A stretch of 64,000 bases of DNA from Girardinichthys multiradiatus (taxonomy: Eukaryota > Chordata > Actinopteri > Cyprinodontiformes > Goodeidae), in the NCBI RefSeq assembly GCF_021462225.1, contig NC_061804.1:15186005-15250004 (forward strand), given 5' to 3'. Below are positions 1-13,960 of the stretch, piece after piece. The translations under genes and the position numbers were made by a program. Each line of letters begins with the position of its first letter. Within the stretch, counting starts at the first letter, position 1. The notes below the pieces were generated by a model. The model was not told where the DNA came from. It worked only from the letters and a program-made list of their open reading frames with translations, and made no database searches.

Positions 1-1937
1 TTGAGAGTTTGAGAACAGAGTTTTATTTAAATACATTAGTGGTAACAGTAGCATGCTACACCATAATTGGCCATAGAAGAATATCCTGATCTGAGCAGAT
101 CAGAGTTCAAACTCAACATAAAACTATTTAATTATTTACACAGGAGGGCCTTTGCAAAATACATTTTGAGAAACTAGCTAAAGGGGTATTGAGGGGACCT
201 TAATGGAACATTAAAAGTGTGCTCTAACCACTAGGCAAACTGCATCCTATCTAGATCTTAAAGATAATGTTGTGGAATTTTCTTATCAAAGTGGGTAGAA
301 GTTGACTCATAACAAGAGAAAATCCGGACTTTGTCTTTATAAGTTTTATTCAAAGGCATTCAGCGTTTGAATGACTCTGTCACCAAGCAAGTCAGTTGAA
401 CAGAGCCCCGAACGCTATTTTCACACAGTATTTATACCAGAACAAGACAGTGTTATCTCAACTGCAAAGAGTCAATGTTCTATGACCCCAACCCTTCTTG
501 AGTTCGACAGTGACAAGCTTATCTAGGAACAGACCTAACTGCCCTAACTGACATTGTCCTAAAGATGGGTCTGAACTATCAAACTTCTGATAATGGCTTT
601 ACAGCTTCTTCCTCTAACACAGATGTTCTGAGGAGTAAAAAAGGTTATACACTGTGAAATGCTTACTGCAAGAATTTCCATCACAATAACTAAATAAACT
701 TCTTTGATGCAGTTTGTTTATAATTTTAAAAATAATCTGATGTTTGAAATGTGGGTTGCACAAGCACATCTCTGAGTGCACATGCTGCCTGCTCCACTCC
801 ACTCTGTCCCAGGTTGGTGGTTATGCAACAGCTCACATTCTACTTTCTGGCATCCTGTGCACCACAGCATGTGCAGTGAAGATATGCTTGTTGCCATGCC
901 ATCCTCTAAAACTACCTACTTTGCAGTTATTAAAACATATCACCAGTTTTTAGCGCTCACTTTGATGTGCGAAACTGCAGACATGCCTCACTTACACAAT
1001 TAATGTTTTATGTCAGACTATCAGTACAGAATCAAGAAATAAGATGTACACAGTCAATTTGATTATTTGACAACTTTCTGTTCTGTTTTCTACACGTGCA
1101 TTTGTGCATTAATAAATGCAATAAATGCTATATCGTCAGTGTGGCTAGTGTGCCAGTATTGCTATTATACTTTTAACATCCAGCTCCCGTGTCTTTCACG
1201 TGTCCTCTCTGTGGGGAAAAGGCTCTTCATCTCCAACATAGCCGCAGTGGGTGTGGGTGTGCGCAAGTGCTGGGGAGTCTGTCATAAAATTGGACTAATG
1301 AGCATTAGTACATAAACTTTGAAAATGTAAAAAGAGATTGTGGGAGAGAAATGGAAAAGAGACAGTGATACAGAAATACAGATATTGAATTTATTGCAGC
1401 AGGAGAGGATATACTCCCCTGCCACAGAAGAAGACAGCACAATGTGCCCTTAAGACTATTACAGAATTCATTATCAAAAATTAATAATACCCAATTCACG
1501 TCCTACTGATGTAATAGGTTTCTTAATTATGATAATGTATTACCAGTCTATCAGTCAGACTGTTTATATATCAACATTTTTAAATGTAACCAATTCTAAT
1601 TTTGTTGTAAATAATATTTTCTGGGGATAAACTCAAATACCATATTAAGTGAAGGCATCATAGGTTGAACTGATGACATAATTCTTTGACTAACTGATTT
1701 TAAAAGCAGATCCCTGTTTTAATGAGAACCATTCTGAAGTACATTACAAGGTGTGTATACACTTTCTCTTACTTACCTTACTTTATGAAAACACATGTAG
1801 GTCCACAAAACAGAAAAAAACAGTATCATGAATTTACATAATAGCCAATAAGCTATGGTCACTCATATTAGAATAGAACCTTACTAAGTTTAATGTAGTT
1901 TACAGAGTTTATCTTTCTGTGGCTGTAGCCCATCTGT

Positions 1938-2095
1938 GACAGTGGAACAATGGGTAGAGTCGCCACCTTGTAATAGGAAAGTTGTGGTTTTGATTCCAGC
2001 TTCCTCCTGTGATATACCGATGTGCCCCTAGGCTAAGTACTTAACTCGCAGCTGCCTATCACTCCTCATCAGAGTATGAATGCCTTAAAAAATGA
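1938..2095 (+). repeat. SINE-like repeat with pol III-type boxes
   Basis: Contains an A-box-like CAATGGGTAGAGTCGCC and a B-box-like GGTTTTGATTCC 30-odd bases apart, then TCCTCCTGTGATATACCGAT. The copy at 28843-29085 is related in the opposite sense. Probably tRNA-derived in origin; it is not a tRNA gene because no acceptor stem pairs. Confidence 0.6.
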
Positions 2096-4234
2096 AATAA
2101 AAATTCAGTCCATCTCCTCTAATGGTTGACATGTTGTGTATCTTTTTTGTCTTTGTCTTCTTTTGTCTTTTATCTCATAATTAGATTACACTGCTTTGCC
2201 ACCAGCTGAACCTCAGTTATTTAACACCTTTGATAAGTCATCCATGTAGACATTAAAGAGAACATACGACAAAATATGAATGTTAGTCAACACACCCATT
2301 GCATCATTGTACCATGTAAATAAACTGGAATTACAATTTAGCCTAAAGATGTTCAACAATGAAACTAAAGTAACTTAAACTGCAAAGAGTCATTTCAGAG
2401 GTGCTCGATAGATACAGATGCAACTGGATCAGACTTTAAATTTGCTGTGGTTGTGCACAACTGCAACACTGGGGATGTCAAAGAGCAGTCGGCTATAAAC
2501 TTTTATAAGCACATATAAGGTTACCCTCTGAACTGTGTTCAATTTTTGCTCCTCTTGAGTCTAAGATTCTTGAAATTTCTTCTCAAAGGTTCAAATACTG
2601 CCATTTAGCAGATAGCTATGACATACAGTATGTGTACTATATCCTTGAGCATTAGTGCCACATTACACCTAACACAGTCAACATTGAAGGTTACAAGAGT
2701 ATCACATGAAGACTATTTTTAATACATACTTTCCCTTTGTGTTGAAAAACATCTCCAATCAGAGAACACAAAAGTGTAAAAAAATAAATAAATACTAAAT
2801 GCCTATGCCAGACCAGTAGGTGGCAATATTAATGCTACATCAAAATACAAAAGAAGAATAATTTCTGCTTAAAATTCATTTTTTTTTAAACACACAAACT
2901 ACCAAAATGGTTCCTACACAGTGTTGAAAAATTTGGGAAAGCATGAAAGCAGACTTTATTTCTTATTCCATTGTCTACATAAAAAAATAAATAAAATAAA
3001 ATCGGAATTTCTAAGGAATGGGATTTTTAATATTTATTTATATAGAGATGGTGGCAATAATCTTTAGTTTGCCACATCTGAACTGAGTCTTTTGTCCAAC
3101 TCAATGATTATTTTGGTTTTTGAATTACTGACAGGTTAAAACTCATTTAAAATAATAATTTAGAAAATCTCTAAATAATCTGGGAAAATGCCATTTGAGA
3201 TGATAATGAATAAAGCAAGGCAAAACAAAGTTGGTGAAAAAATTGTTACTTAATATGTTTTAGATATTGGAGGACAATGTCACATAAAGGAAGCACTTTC
3301 CATAAAGTTTGTTTTTTATTAGAGATGTGGGGAAGTATGGAGAGTTTGCTTGAAGGAATTGAAGGTGCAGGAAGGCTTAGTTGGAGGTATATGAAAGACA
3401 TTGCAAAGCTCAGTGGAGCAGTGATGCAAATTGCTTTTATTCTCTCACCTTTTCCCTTCTAAGTCCCTGATTTCAGAACCAGGAATGACCTTCCTGTGTG
3501 CATGCCTTTCTTTGCTCTAGCAATACATTTTCCTCTTTTAAATTGTTTTTCCATTAGATCCTTACTCTTCTCTCAGTTCTTTGAAAAAAAAAAAAAAAAA
3601 AAAAACCTTTACAGTTTGCTTCTCCATAGAGATCATTGTTGATATTGATAATTTATAGGATTTAACTTTTTTTCTATGGTCCTCTGAACTTACAAACAGG
3701 AATTTAATCCAAAATGAGCCTTCCTCTGGTACCCCTCTTGCTTCTATCATGAATGTTCCCCACTGGATCATCCCTCCCTGTATTTGGAATATCTTTGCTG
3801 GGAACAAATGTAATCTCTACACTGCTGAGTCACTTGTCCATGCTGCAGTTCATCAATCACCTTCTGCTCCACTTAGAACCCATCTTAGTACCAGCCCTTA
3901 AATTCCTTCTTAATATTGTACTTATACAAGCAGTAACAGGGTATGTGACGCATTAAATTTTCAAAAATGTATGAAGACCAATTAGAACCCTGAACCCAGA
4001 CACCATTTGCCATTCTGGTCTACTGCCCCTAACCACATCATAAACAAGAATCAACAAATGTAATTCAATGACTAATCACAGTTTTGTGGCAAATGGTGAG
4101 GTAAATTTATCTATTATTAGGTGGATTTTGTCATATTGGTACACATTTTACAGTTTATCAAGTGACAGTCCCTTCTCTTTAAACAGAGAAGATCTGTTTG
4201 TTATATTGTCTCCTATGTTATGTTTATTTTCTTT

Positions 4235-4617
4235 TTTGCGAGGTGCACCTGAAGTGTCAGCCTGCAGGATGTACTAGGGCCCAGCGCCTCCTATCTATAA
4301 AAAAACTGCACTTCTATGTGTGAAAGTGGGGAGTTTGTGTTCTGCTCTGCTTCTGCCACCTGGTCCATGCTGAAGCCACGCCAGCCACTGTGGGCTGAAT
4401 ACTCGCCTGCCTTAGATTTTTGCAACTTCAACACCATGTAACATTACAGAGTTCATTCATGGTACGCATCCGCATGCATCTACATAAGGTAAACATATAC
4501 ACTGATTACACACACTGATTAACAATATTGTTTTGTTTTTGGCTCAATAAAGAGCTTAATTGGTTGCATCCGTGTCTCTGCTTGCTTTTGTTATGGCTAG
4601 AGGAGCCAAGCTGTAAC
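4235..4617 (+). repeat. LTR-like block (possible solo LTR)
   Basis: A TATA-like CTATCTATAAAAAAAC at 4292-4307 is followed after about 240 bases by GGCTCAATAAAGAGCTT, a polyadenylation signal, then a GT-rich tail ending GCTGTAACA. The order promoter - AATAAA - short tail resembles a retroviral-type LTR. No target duplication, primer-binding site or internal genes were found, so this stays tentative. Confidence 0.3.
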
Positions 4618-5499
4618 AATCAAGTTACGTGCACAGTGTGCTCCGTGTACAGCTTTGTATGTCAAACAGCTTGTGCACTGCATTTAGTAAATTGATCGCA
4701 GTATACAGATGCTGCTGCAAGGGGTTTGTTTGATCCATTTACTTCAGTCAGTCATCAACCAATCAAACTTTATTTGCAGAAGACTTATCGGTGAACTTCA
4801 CATAGGTATAAAACAAAGTGCTGTATAGAGGCAAAAAGCAGACTGACAGACATAAAAACACACCAAACAAAGTAAGCAAAACAAAAAACAGATGAAAAAA
4901 CCTAACACATATACAAGACAAGAAACTGAATAAACCCAGAGACACAGTGACAAAAATCCTAAAAACCTACAACAAAAATAGTAAACAGTGGAATACAAAT
5001 ATCAAAGTATTAGTCAAGAAATGTAAAATAGTGGCAAAGACAATAAAATTAAACAGATACAAAATATAAAACTTCTTAACATTTTAAACATAACATAAGA
5101 TGATGACCATAAGCACAATATACCATATAACACAATTTAAATCTAAACAAGTGAATCCATGCCATATTCAAAGATGATTCTTAAGGAAATTTAAAGTTTT
5201 ATTTTTCTTTCCACCTGGAATTCTCAATAAAAATAGCAGTCATCTAAGAAAAACAAGATTAACCATTGTAATAACACATTGTTTTTTTTTTAAATTGGGG
5301 AAGTACTGCACATTCAATCTGTTTACTAAAACTATTTAGTGTTAGTACTGAGTTCATTATGTTTTAAGATATGTATTGGGACACCTCAATTCTGATAGTA
5401 ATCACAATGTATTTTGTTGTAAATGGGCATTTCATTTGCTGACCTATTAATTAACCTAATTTATATGCCCATGCCTGACATATAACGTATAACAGTTCA

Positions 5500-5645
5500 C
5501 ACAAACACCCACATCTAAGGTGCACCAATCTCCAATTACCTCAGCATCCTTGTTTTTGGACTGTGAGAGGAAACCAGGAGTGTGACCCATATACAGAATG
5601 AAGACATGCAAGCTATACACAGAAAGGACACCTTTAATTTCTTCA
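5500..5645 (-). repeat. Retroposon-like repeat fragment
   Basis: Contains TTGTTTTTGGACTGTGAGAG and a downstream CACAGAAAGGAC block, typical of a widespread fish repeat that also includes the 14725 family. Adjacent to it is a CCAATCTCCAATTACC block resembling the reverse of the 14725 repeat's left end. Degraded. Confidence 0.45.
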
Positions 5646-6584
5646 CATTGCAAATCAAATGTGGTCAGCTATACAATAAGTGTTTGCTTCTTTTGTGTGT
5701 CTTTTAGGTCTTGAAAATGAGGTCCCATGAGGACATTACTTTGGCCAAAGCTTTTAGACTGAGTACACTATTTGTCTGTTTCCTGTCAAAGCCATTTGCT
5801 TAGTTTACGCCTTGTTAAAAACAAGATAATGTATTTCAGCACAAAAAAATGTTGTTTGTTTACTTGTACTTTGTCTAACCTCCCTTTCCATTACATATCT
5901 GCTGTCATGCTTTTTCAGTGTCTCTTCCATCTTTCAGTACACATCCCTTTTCCCCTCTATATTCTTTTATCATTTATTTGGGCCTGAACATAGCTTTCAA
6001 GGAAACTCACTGAAGGTTAATTAAATTTAGAAAACAACCCCCTCCCCAGTCCCTATCCTTTACTTCTCCCAATGCAGACGTTCACAGCTTTGCCAGTTGG
6101 CAGTCTTGCAGCTAAACTGACTAGACTTTCTTAGAGTTGATTGGAGTATCTGCAGGCGTTTTGCGTCTCTGGAGATGAGTTGAGTGGAGTGGCAATTCAG
6201 TTCTGGAGGTCATGGTGTTATGGTAGTGGGGGCTATGTAGCTTTTCCAATAAGGCAGATTATTAGGGTGCTTTGAAACTTATTGGAAGACGGAGGCAGCC
6301 TAATGGAGTTTTCAATTCCAGTTGTCATTAATGTGAGATTTAGGGTTAGCTAGCCACAGAAACAGGGGGAAAGATTTAGTATGTTTTAGTAACAATGTTA
6401 CTGTTACCACTTACTGTTCTGATAGAATACATTTAATGTCTTTTAATGTAGAGGTGGATGAAAGCAGTAGATTTATGCACAGTGTAGAAATATGTCTTTT
6501 TTGGATATTATGAAACTGCACTTGAACCTCTGAAGTTTTTTTCACATCAAAATCACAAATTCAGTGGGTTTTCTTTATTTTATA

Positions 6585-7030
6585 TGACAGTCCAGCACCC
6601 ACAGCATGATACTGCCACTACCATTTATGATCACAATGATGGATGGTGTGTTCAAGGTGATGTGCAGATTTAGTTTTAAATGGGATTTCTTAGACATTTA
6701 TTTTAACATAAGCTGTCCCTGTGAAACTCTTCCATAGAAGGTAGATTTACTGACTGCATGTCATAGTTTTCATCTTTTTAACTCTTCCAGAGTTAGTATG
6801 GGGCTCTTTGATGCTTCTTTGACCAATTATTTCTTTGCCCAGCCTGAAGGCTTGGGTGGAAAGCCACCTATTACTAAGTCTGCAGGTTTGGTTTCACTTT
6901 CAGATAATGGATTGAGCAGGGTTTAAAGTTTGGGATATTTAAAGCTGGGGAACACTGCTTTCAATTTCTACACAACTTTATTTCTAACCTGTCTGTAACC
7001 TGTATGTGTTACTTGGTTTTCATGACCCTG
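6585..7030 (-). mobile_element. Decayed Tc1-like fragment, family E
   Basis: Shares CAGCATGATACTGCCACTAC, GATGGTGTGTTCAAGGTGAT and TAACCTGTCTGTAACCTGTA-type blocks with other family E relics, in the reverse sense. Ends are not preserved. Confidence 0.6.
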
Positions 7031-8635
7031 ATTGTATAGATTGCGTCCAGTAAATAATGTGTCCCTAACATAATTTTACTAAATTTGATAACTAAGTAAA
7101 CACCATTAAGCCCCATTTCTCCAGAAAGATTTGGCTCTTTTTCAAAATATGTCCTTAAATGTTTTAACATTCCCTTAATAATATTTCTTTAAATATTATT
7201 CCAATAAATAAAGGCAGCTAATTAGACATCATTGATAATTAGTCATCCAGAAGTTTGTTTTTATTCAGCAGATCAATATTTAAAACATTATTTTATTAAA
7301 ATAATATTTTATCTGATCTTGCATTGTGAATGGTTGTCTAAACGTTTGCTGATTATTGCATAAGTTGGTTCCAAGACTAACTTAACTTCATTTCAAATAA
7401 CATTGCATGGTAATGTTGCATCACTCTTTTGATCATGGTTTCCAATCATCTTTAATCCACTTGTTTATATTGTACACAGCCCATTAGTCTTCATTATTCT
7501 TTAATTCTGCTTTGTAGTTTAGTTGAATTGTTTTAGCATAGTAAAGAGTTTGTTGATTGAAACATGTTTGACTTTGAGTTGACTTATTTTTGTTAATAAA
7601 TTCTTGTATTTTAAGAAATTGTGTGAATTCATTCCATGTGTGTGTAGAGTTTATGCTGTGCAATAATGTCAGAGCTCGTCTCACACCTTTCTATTTTGTC
7701 CTAATACCATCGCCTTACTAGGCTGGTATTCACAGGACAACCCTTAACAGACCGAAATATTATTTGATAAAATATTAAAATATTAATATTAAATAATATT
7801 CTCAGATTCATAATCCCAACATGGGTGTAACGTAAAAAAAAAAAAAAAAGAAAAACAAAGGTTTAAGGGGTATGAACATTTTTATAAGACATTTTATCTG
7901 TATGTATTTGTGATATCACAAATCTAGCATTATGGAAGTCTGGAGAAGTCAGGGAAAACGTTTTATTATTTAAATAATTCCAAAAAGTGCAGAGCACTAT
8001 ATCTATATGGAGATAATACAATAATGTCCATATACATCTAAACATTTAAAGCAGATACTTAGAACAAAAAGATGTTATTGACAAACAGTTTTTGCATGTG
8101 TCTAAGTGAACTCCTTTGTTTTTGTCCACAGTTCTGTGACTTCAGATTTGATAGCTTGTATACACTATCCCCTTGAGCACGAACAACCTTGAAGAAGCAA
8201 TATCTCCTCCTAGTAGGAGTGACTAGGAGTGACCTATAAGAGACACAGGGGGCCTTTGGGCCTTTTTTGTATGAGCATGTGCACTTGCCTGTTTGGTGGT
8301 GACGTACAAAGATAGTAAGATAATACAAAATCTGTGGAGATTGATTTATTCCTTCACTATCTGCCAAACTCACAAAAGCATAGTTAATTGAAGAAAAAAG
8401 TACCAGCAAATTTAGTATCAACACTTAAAAAATGTTTTTTGTACGTCACTTTTTTAACAACAGAATAATTAAGTAACAAAAACACTGGCTGGTGTAAAGT
8501 TTTGTAACTGTCAGTATTGTAAGAGCACTAAAAAGTCTTACCTAAAAATAACTTAAGGGAATTTGCAAGATCAAATTCTAATTGTGGTTACTTTGAATCT
8601 CAAAATGAATCAATTTATTTACTGTCTTTACCTGC

Positions 8636-8830
8636 ATATCCTTGCAGGGTCACAGGGGGCTGGTGCTTACAGTATATCAAGCAATTATTGGTTAAGAGAC
8701 TGGGTAGAACCTGGAAACATTGCCAAACCATCAGGGGGCAACACAGAGACACGCAAAACAAACAACCATGCATACATGCACACACACCCACTCCTAAGGG
8801 ATCTATTATAATATTAACCCATTTATGGAA
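8636..8830 (-). repeat. Retroposon-like repeat, same family as 14725-14919
   Basis: The reverse complement shares the string CATGGTTGTTTG, a TGTGTTGCCC block and a TTAGG block in the same order as the nested repeat, at lower identity. No target duplication found. Confidence 0.55.
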
Positions 8831-11399
8831 TTTGTTGTGAAAGTCAGAAAAAATAAACAACCCTTGAAATGGCAGGAAAACTACATATACATGAAGCACT
8901 AGAACCTGAAAGATAAAATGCTAGATCCTCATTAACAACTGGACATCTACAGGACTAAATGGGGACACACACCAGTATAGCTGCTACACTTACTCTTAGT
9001 TTGGACTATAGATCAGAGGTGGGTAATTTCTTGGGGCCCAATTTCTTGAATTTTTAAAAGGGTTCTTGCTACAACACACCCAGTTCAAATGGTTAAATTA
9101 TCTACTCAGTGTGTCTCCAAGTTATGCTGAAGCCTGCTAGTGATAGATTTATTGGAATCAGATGCATTAAAGCAGGGAAGCATTGGGAAGAATACAGGAC
9201 TGAATTCAACAATAAAACTCTGCCATTTTTCCCAATTTGTATTATTAACACAGTGAAAATAAACACTAGGAGTTTTTATGTTCAAAGAGTCTTCCATATG
9301 TTTTTGATAGCACTGTTATGCTTTTTTCCTTATTTTGCTCTCTAAACATTGGACATTTTAAAATGAAAACCTGTAACTTTCATTGCTGTAAAATGTTACT
9401 TTATTCTGTAGAATACTAAAGAAGTGTCAGAAAAAAAGCCATAATTAGGGCCTAAAGCGAACGTTGTTCTCAACACTACCACATTAGCTGTGAGTGTAAT
9501 TTTCAGCTGCTGCGAAAACCAATCCACACCTGCCATCTCTCGAGCTCAGATAGTATCAAGTGTGTGAATTTTCAGAATCACAGTTAATGCAGAAACTAGA
9601 ACTGCAGTCCACTGACAGTCGAGGGTTTACACAAACTGTGAAAATCTGTGTGTTGGTGCCAAACAAGAGCCAGATTATGGTACCCATAAGTCCAATTATC
9701 AGATTGTAACAACAAGCTGGAATCATGTGAAAGACTATGTTCAAATAAAAAAACATGCACATCAATACATCTGACACAACCAATTATCTCACACAAATGT
9801 ACATTTATATGTTTTGTTATATTGTTGTTGGTGTTATCAAACCCCTGATGAATATCAAACACCTTAGAAGTCATTATGGTTAGGTTTAGGTCTAATAATT
9901 GCACGCTTTTCAATTGCTCATTTAAAACTGCAGATCAAAAGAAAACAGAAAAAAACAGGAAACAAAAAATTATTAAATCATGAAGCCAAAGACTGAGAAA
10001 CCTGTGGCTTCTTAGTCTACGGCTGCACACATTGGAATTGTCATAACATAAGACATTTCTTTCCGGTGACAGACATTTAGCCATGTTTTTCAGACTTAAA
10101 TACAGCCAGCACTCACTGATATGGACTCATATAGTTATACTTGAGAAATAAACTTATAGAAAGACCACAATTGGTGAAAATTTATCTTGAACAACAATCT
10201 TCAATTAGCATGAAAAGGAAAGATTTAAAAGCATAACATTTCACATTTAGGGTACAGGACCATCCCTTTGCTAATCTCTTCTGTACCTGTAAACCTACCT
10301 GTACACTCCCTAACTACAGAAGTTACCCATGTTAAAACAACAAATACAGGGTACAGACACAACATGATGTCTTTAAGTTTTCAAGGTTAGGACACCAGCC
10401 AACTCAGTGACCATTAGAGGTAGGCACCAGCCCCCAGCAACCCAGAGTTGCAATGAGTGGTACACACAATGAATTAATGGATGTGCCTGTAATTTATTAT
10501 TTTTAAGTTTAAAGTGACAACTAAAGTCCACAGAAAGACATTAAGCTCATTAGAAAGCACCGGTACTCAGCACTGAGAACAACATTAAACAAACTGAAAA
10601 GCCTTATGAACTCATGTTACAGTTAATGTCATTTAATGTCAGAGTCATAATCTTAACTCTAAGTCACAGCTATAAATGCAAGCAGATTTGGTATATACAC
10701 AGTCTACATTAATAGTTATTGTCATCTTTTTGAATCATAACTTTTTGTTTAAAGACATACAAACGTCCTAATGTTCTATAATACTGATTTTCAGAAGGTT
10801 TACTGTTTATGTAAAAATGCATATCACTTTGAAGTTTGTATGGTCACTGCATGTGGTGTTAAAAAGGCAATATATCGTACTGTGTCAAACTGACTGTTAT
10901 CTTGTTTAACAGTCACATGGTGGGTGAGTAATTTTGAACAATAGTTAACAGAAAAGCGTACACATTTACACTCAGACCTGAATAATTATAGTCAGCCTTG
11001 ACTAAACAAATGTCCTTTCTGTCAGTGAAATAAAGATATTCATAAGTGTTCTTGTAACATTTTACGTTGGCCCAATCCAGTCATTGTTAACCCCTGTTTT
11101 CAATGACACACACATCCAAAAGCCCATTTCAGATCAGAGCTCCACAATAAACACAATGCACCGCATTTACAGATCACTTAGTTCTTCTGCATTTTTTAAG
11201 TTAAACTGGTAAGATCAAGGGTCATGTGTGCTTTCAGAGTAGGTAGATGGTATTTCTGAACTTAATGGGTATAAATTACAACTAGCAGTATTCAACAGAG
11301 AAATATCAGTTACATGTGAGGAATGCCCCCTATATCTAAAGGAAAATGCCCCACAGTGGACTGTGCTGGGAACCTCTGTAGGCTGTTCAAATGCATTTA

Positions 11400-13008
11400 C
11401 AAGTCCTTCTCAAAATATTAGCATATTGTGATAAAGTTCATTATTTTCCATAATGTCATGATGAAAATTTAACATTCATATATTTTAGATTCATTGCACA
11501 CTAACGGATATATTTCAGGTCTTTTATTGTCTTAATACAGATGATTTTGGCATACAGCTCATGAAAACCCAAAATTCCTATCTCACACAATTAGCATATT
11601 TAATCCGACCAATAAAAGAAAAGTGTTTTTAATACAAAAAACTTCAACCTTCAAATAATCATGTACAGTTATGCACTCAATACTTGGTCGGAAATCCTTT
11701 GGCAGAAATGACTGCTTCAATGCGGCGTGGCATGGAGGCAATCAGCCTGTGGCACTGCTGAGGTCTTATGGAGGCCCAGGATGCTTCAATACCGGCCTTT
11801 AGCTCATCCAGAGTGTTGGGTCTTGAGTCTCTCAATGTTCTCTTCACAATATCCCACAGATTCTCTATGGGGTTCAGGTCAGGAGAGTTGGCAGGCCAAT
11901 TGAGCACAGTGATACCATGGTCAGTAAACCATTTACCAGTGGTTTTGGCACTGTGAGCAGGTGCCAGGTCGTGCTGAAAAACGAAATCTTCATCTCCATA
12001 AAACTTTTCAGCAGATGGAAGCATGAAGTGCTCCCAAATCTCCTGATAGCTAGCTGCATTGACCCTGCCCTTGATAAAACACAGTGGACCAACACCAGCA
12101 GCTGACACGGCACCCCAGACCATCACTGACTGTGGGTACTTGACACTGGACTTCTGGCATTTTGGCATTTCCTTCTCCCCAGTCTTCCTCCAGACTCTGG
12201 CACCTTGATTTCCGAATGACATGCAGAATTTGCTTTCATCCGAAAAAGGTACTTTGGACCACTGAGCAACAGTCCAGTGCTGCTTCTCTGTAGCCCAGGT
12301 CAGCAGCTTCTGCCGCTGGTTCTGGTTCAAAAGTGGCTTGACCTGGGGAATGCGGCACCTGTAGCCCATTTCCTGCACATGCCTGTGCACGGTGGCTCTG
12401 GATGTTTCTACTCCAGACTCAGTCCACTGCTTCCGCAGGTCCCCAAGGTCTGGAATCGGCCCTTCTCCACAATCTTCCTCAAGGTCCGGTCACCTCTTCT
12501 CGTTGTGCAGCGTTTTCTGCCACACTTTTCCCTTCCCACAGACTTCCCACTGAGGTGCCTTGATACAGCACTCTGGGAACAGCCTATTCGTTCAGAAATT
12601 TCTTTCTGTGTCTTACCCTCTTGCTTGAGGGTGTCAATAGTGGCCTTCTGGACAGCAGTCAGGTCGGCAGTCTTACCCATGATTGGGGTTTTGAGTGATG
12701 AACCAGGCTGGGACTTTTAAAGGCCTCAGGAATCATTTGCAGGTGTTTAGAGTTAACTCGTTGATTCAGATGATTAGGTTCATAGCTCATTTAGAGACCC
12801 TTTTAATGATATGCTAATTTTGTGAGATAGAAATTTTGGGTTTTCATGAGCTGTATGCCAAAATCATCCGTATTAAGACAATAAAAGACCTGAAATATTT
12901 CAATTAGTGTGCAATGAATCTAAAATATATGACTGTTAAATTTTCATCATTACATTATGGAAAATAATGAACTTTATTACAATATGCTAATATTTTGAGA
13001 AGGACCTG
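11400..13008 (-). mobile_element. Tc1-like transposon, family A copy 1
   Basis: A full-length 1609-bp element flanked by TA target duplications (11398-11399, 13009-13010). Its ends are long imperfect inverted repeats (CTTCTCAAAATATTAGCATA type) of about 200 bp. A closely related copy lies in opposite orientation at 14622-16435. It encodes a broken DD34E transposase on the minus strand. Confidence 0.93.
11677..12680 (-). pseudogene. Tc1-like transposase, family A copy 1, frameshifted
   Basis: N-terminal part (12680 to about 12450) begins MGKTADLTAVQKATIDTLKQ and carries the paired helix-turn-helix (ERIGCSQSAVSRHLSGKS) followed by a basic linker (GRKRCTTRRGDRTLR). One C missing from the C run near 12439 shifts the frame after GRFQTLG. 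The rest stays open to 11677 with all three catalytic residues: SDESKF, FQHDLAPAHSAKT and DLNPIENLWDIVK. The Leu before FSDES is Pro in this copy. It would normally excise and insert the element at TA sites; here it is probably dead. Confidence 0.9.
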
Positions 13009-13804
13009 TACTGTTTTAAATACAAGCAAATTTGATGGCCATTAAAACCTACTTCTTGAAGTTCTATACACAATTCTTGAGCTAATCTGATGTCCACAGA
13101 GTCAATAGCTATAGTTCTTATTTATAAGTTTATAGATATTGACTCTGTATAAAGTACACAAAATTGTTGCAACAAACCCACTCTGTGATTTTACATGGCT
13201 TTCCAGTTCATCACTGAGTTTTTTTTTTTTTTTTTTATTCCTAACCTCTTCCATTTGTTATAATACCAATAACAAGTAACTTTGTAATTTTTTGTAGTCC
13301 AAAAAGTTTGTAAATTGATTTAACGTACAGGTGGCATCCTATCATGGTACCCCACAGGAATGTATTGAGCTTTTGAGGCCCACCAATATTTGTTCAAATG
13401 ATAAAAGGAGTCCATAAAACTCCAATGATTTGGATGTGTGTTTGAACACTTTTGGCAATATTTTGTATTTCTTACATCAGACACACAGTAGATCATGGAT
13501 TACTTCTGCTCTGTGTACAGAATTGTGGTGCTTGTCTATGCTGTTTGATAGACTATGTGACAGTTCTGTAGTTCTGTATTCTCTCTTACAGTCACTAATA
13601 GTAACTATACATTAACATCCTTTAATCAATAAGCTGTAGTCCTTGAGACATGGCCACTGTGTCAAGGAAGCTAATTCTTTTGATTTTACGCAGACTTGGA
13701 AAAAACACAAAACTGCATTATACTCCTCCAAATGTTTTCTATGCCATCTCATCTTAATAAATCTGAATGCACAATTTCCATCCTAAATAATAAAACAGGA
13801 GCAG

Positions 13805-13960
13805 TAATTTGCAGAAGTGTGAACTTGACTTAAGTGACTTAGAATCAAGTCGGACTTCAGTAACAAATTGAATGACTTTTGACCCAACCTGAGAAAATCA
13901 TAAGACTTGGACTCGATTTTGACTTTCAAACCAATGACTCGTGACTTCACTATGACATGA
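13805..13960. repeat. GACTTG-rich interspersed repeat fragment
   Basis: Irregular repeats of ACTTG/GACTC words (GAACTTGACTTAAGTGACTT, AGACTTGGACTCGATTTTGA). Two related fragments lie at 19240-19402 and 20395-20540. The element class is not known to me. Confidence 0.5.

Noticed and set aside
330..620. A second LTR-like block
   Set aside because: TTTATACCAG and a reverse AATAAA-like motif were considered, but there is no consistent order of signals, no terminal TG/CA pair and no target duplication.
1938..2095. A tRNA gene
   Set aside because: Box-like motifs exist but there is no pairing acceptor stem or cloverleaf; it is a SINE-like repeat with another diverged copy at 28843.
8059..8424. A 121-codon open frame on the minus strand
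   Set aside because: No recognisable domain, biased low-complexity composition, and no splice-compatible partners; chance frame within an intron.
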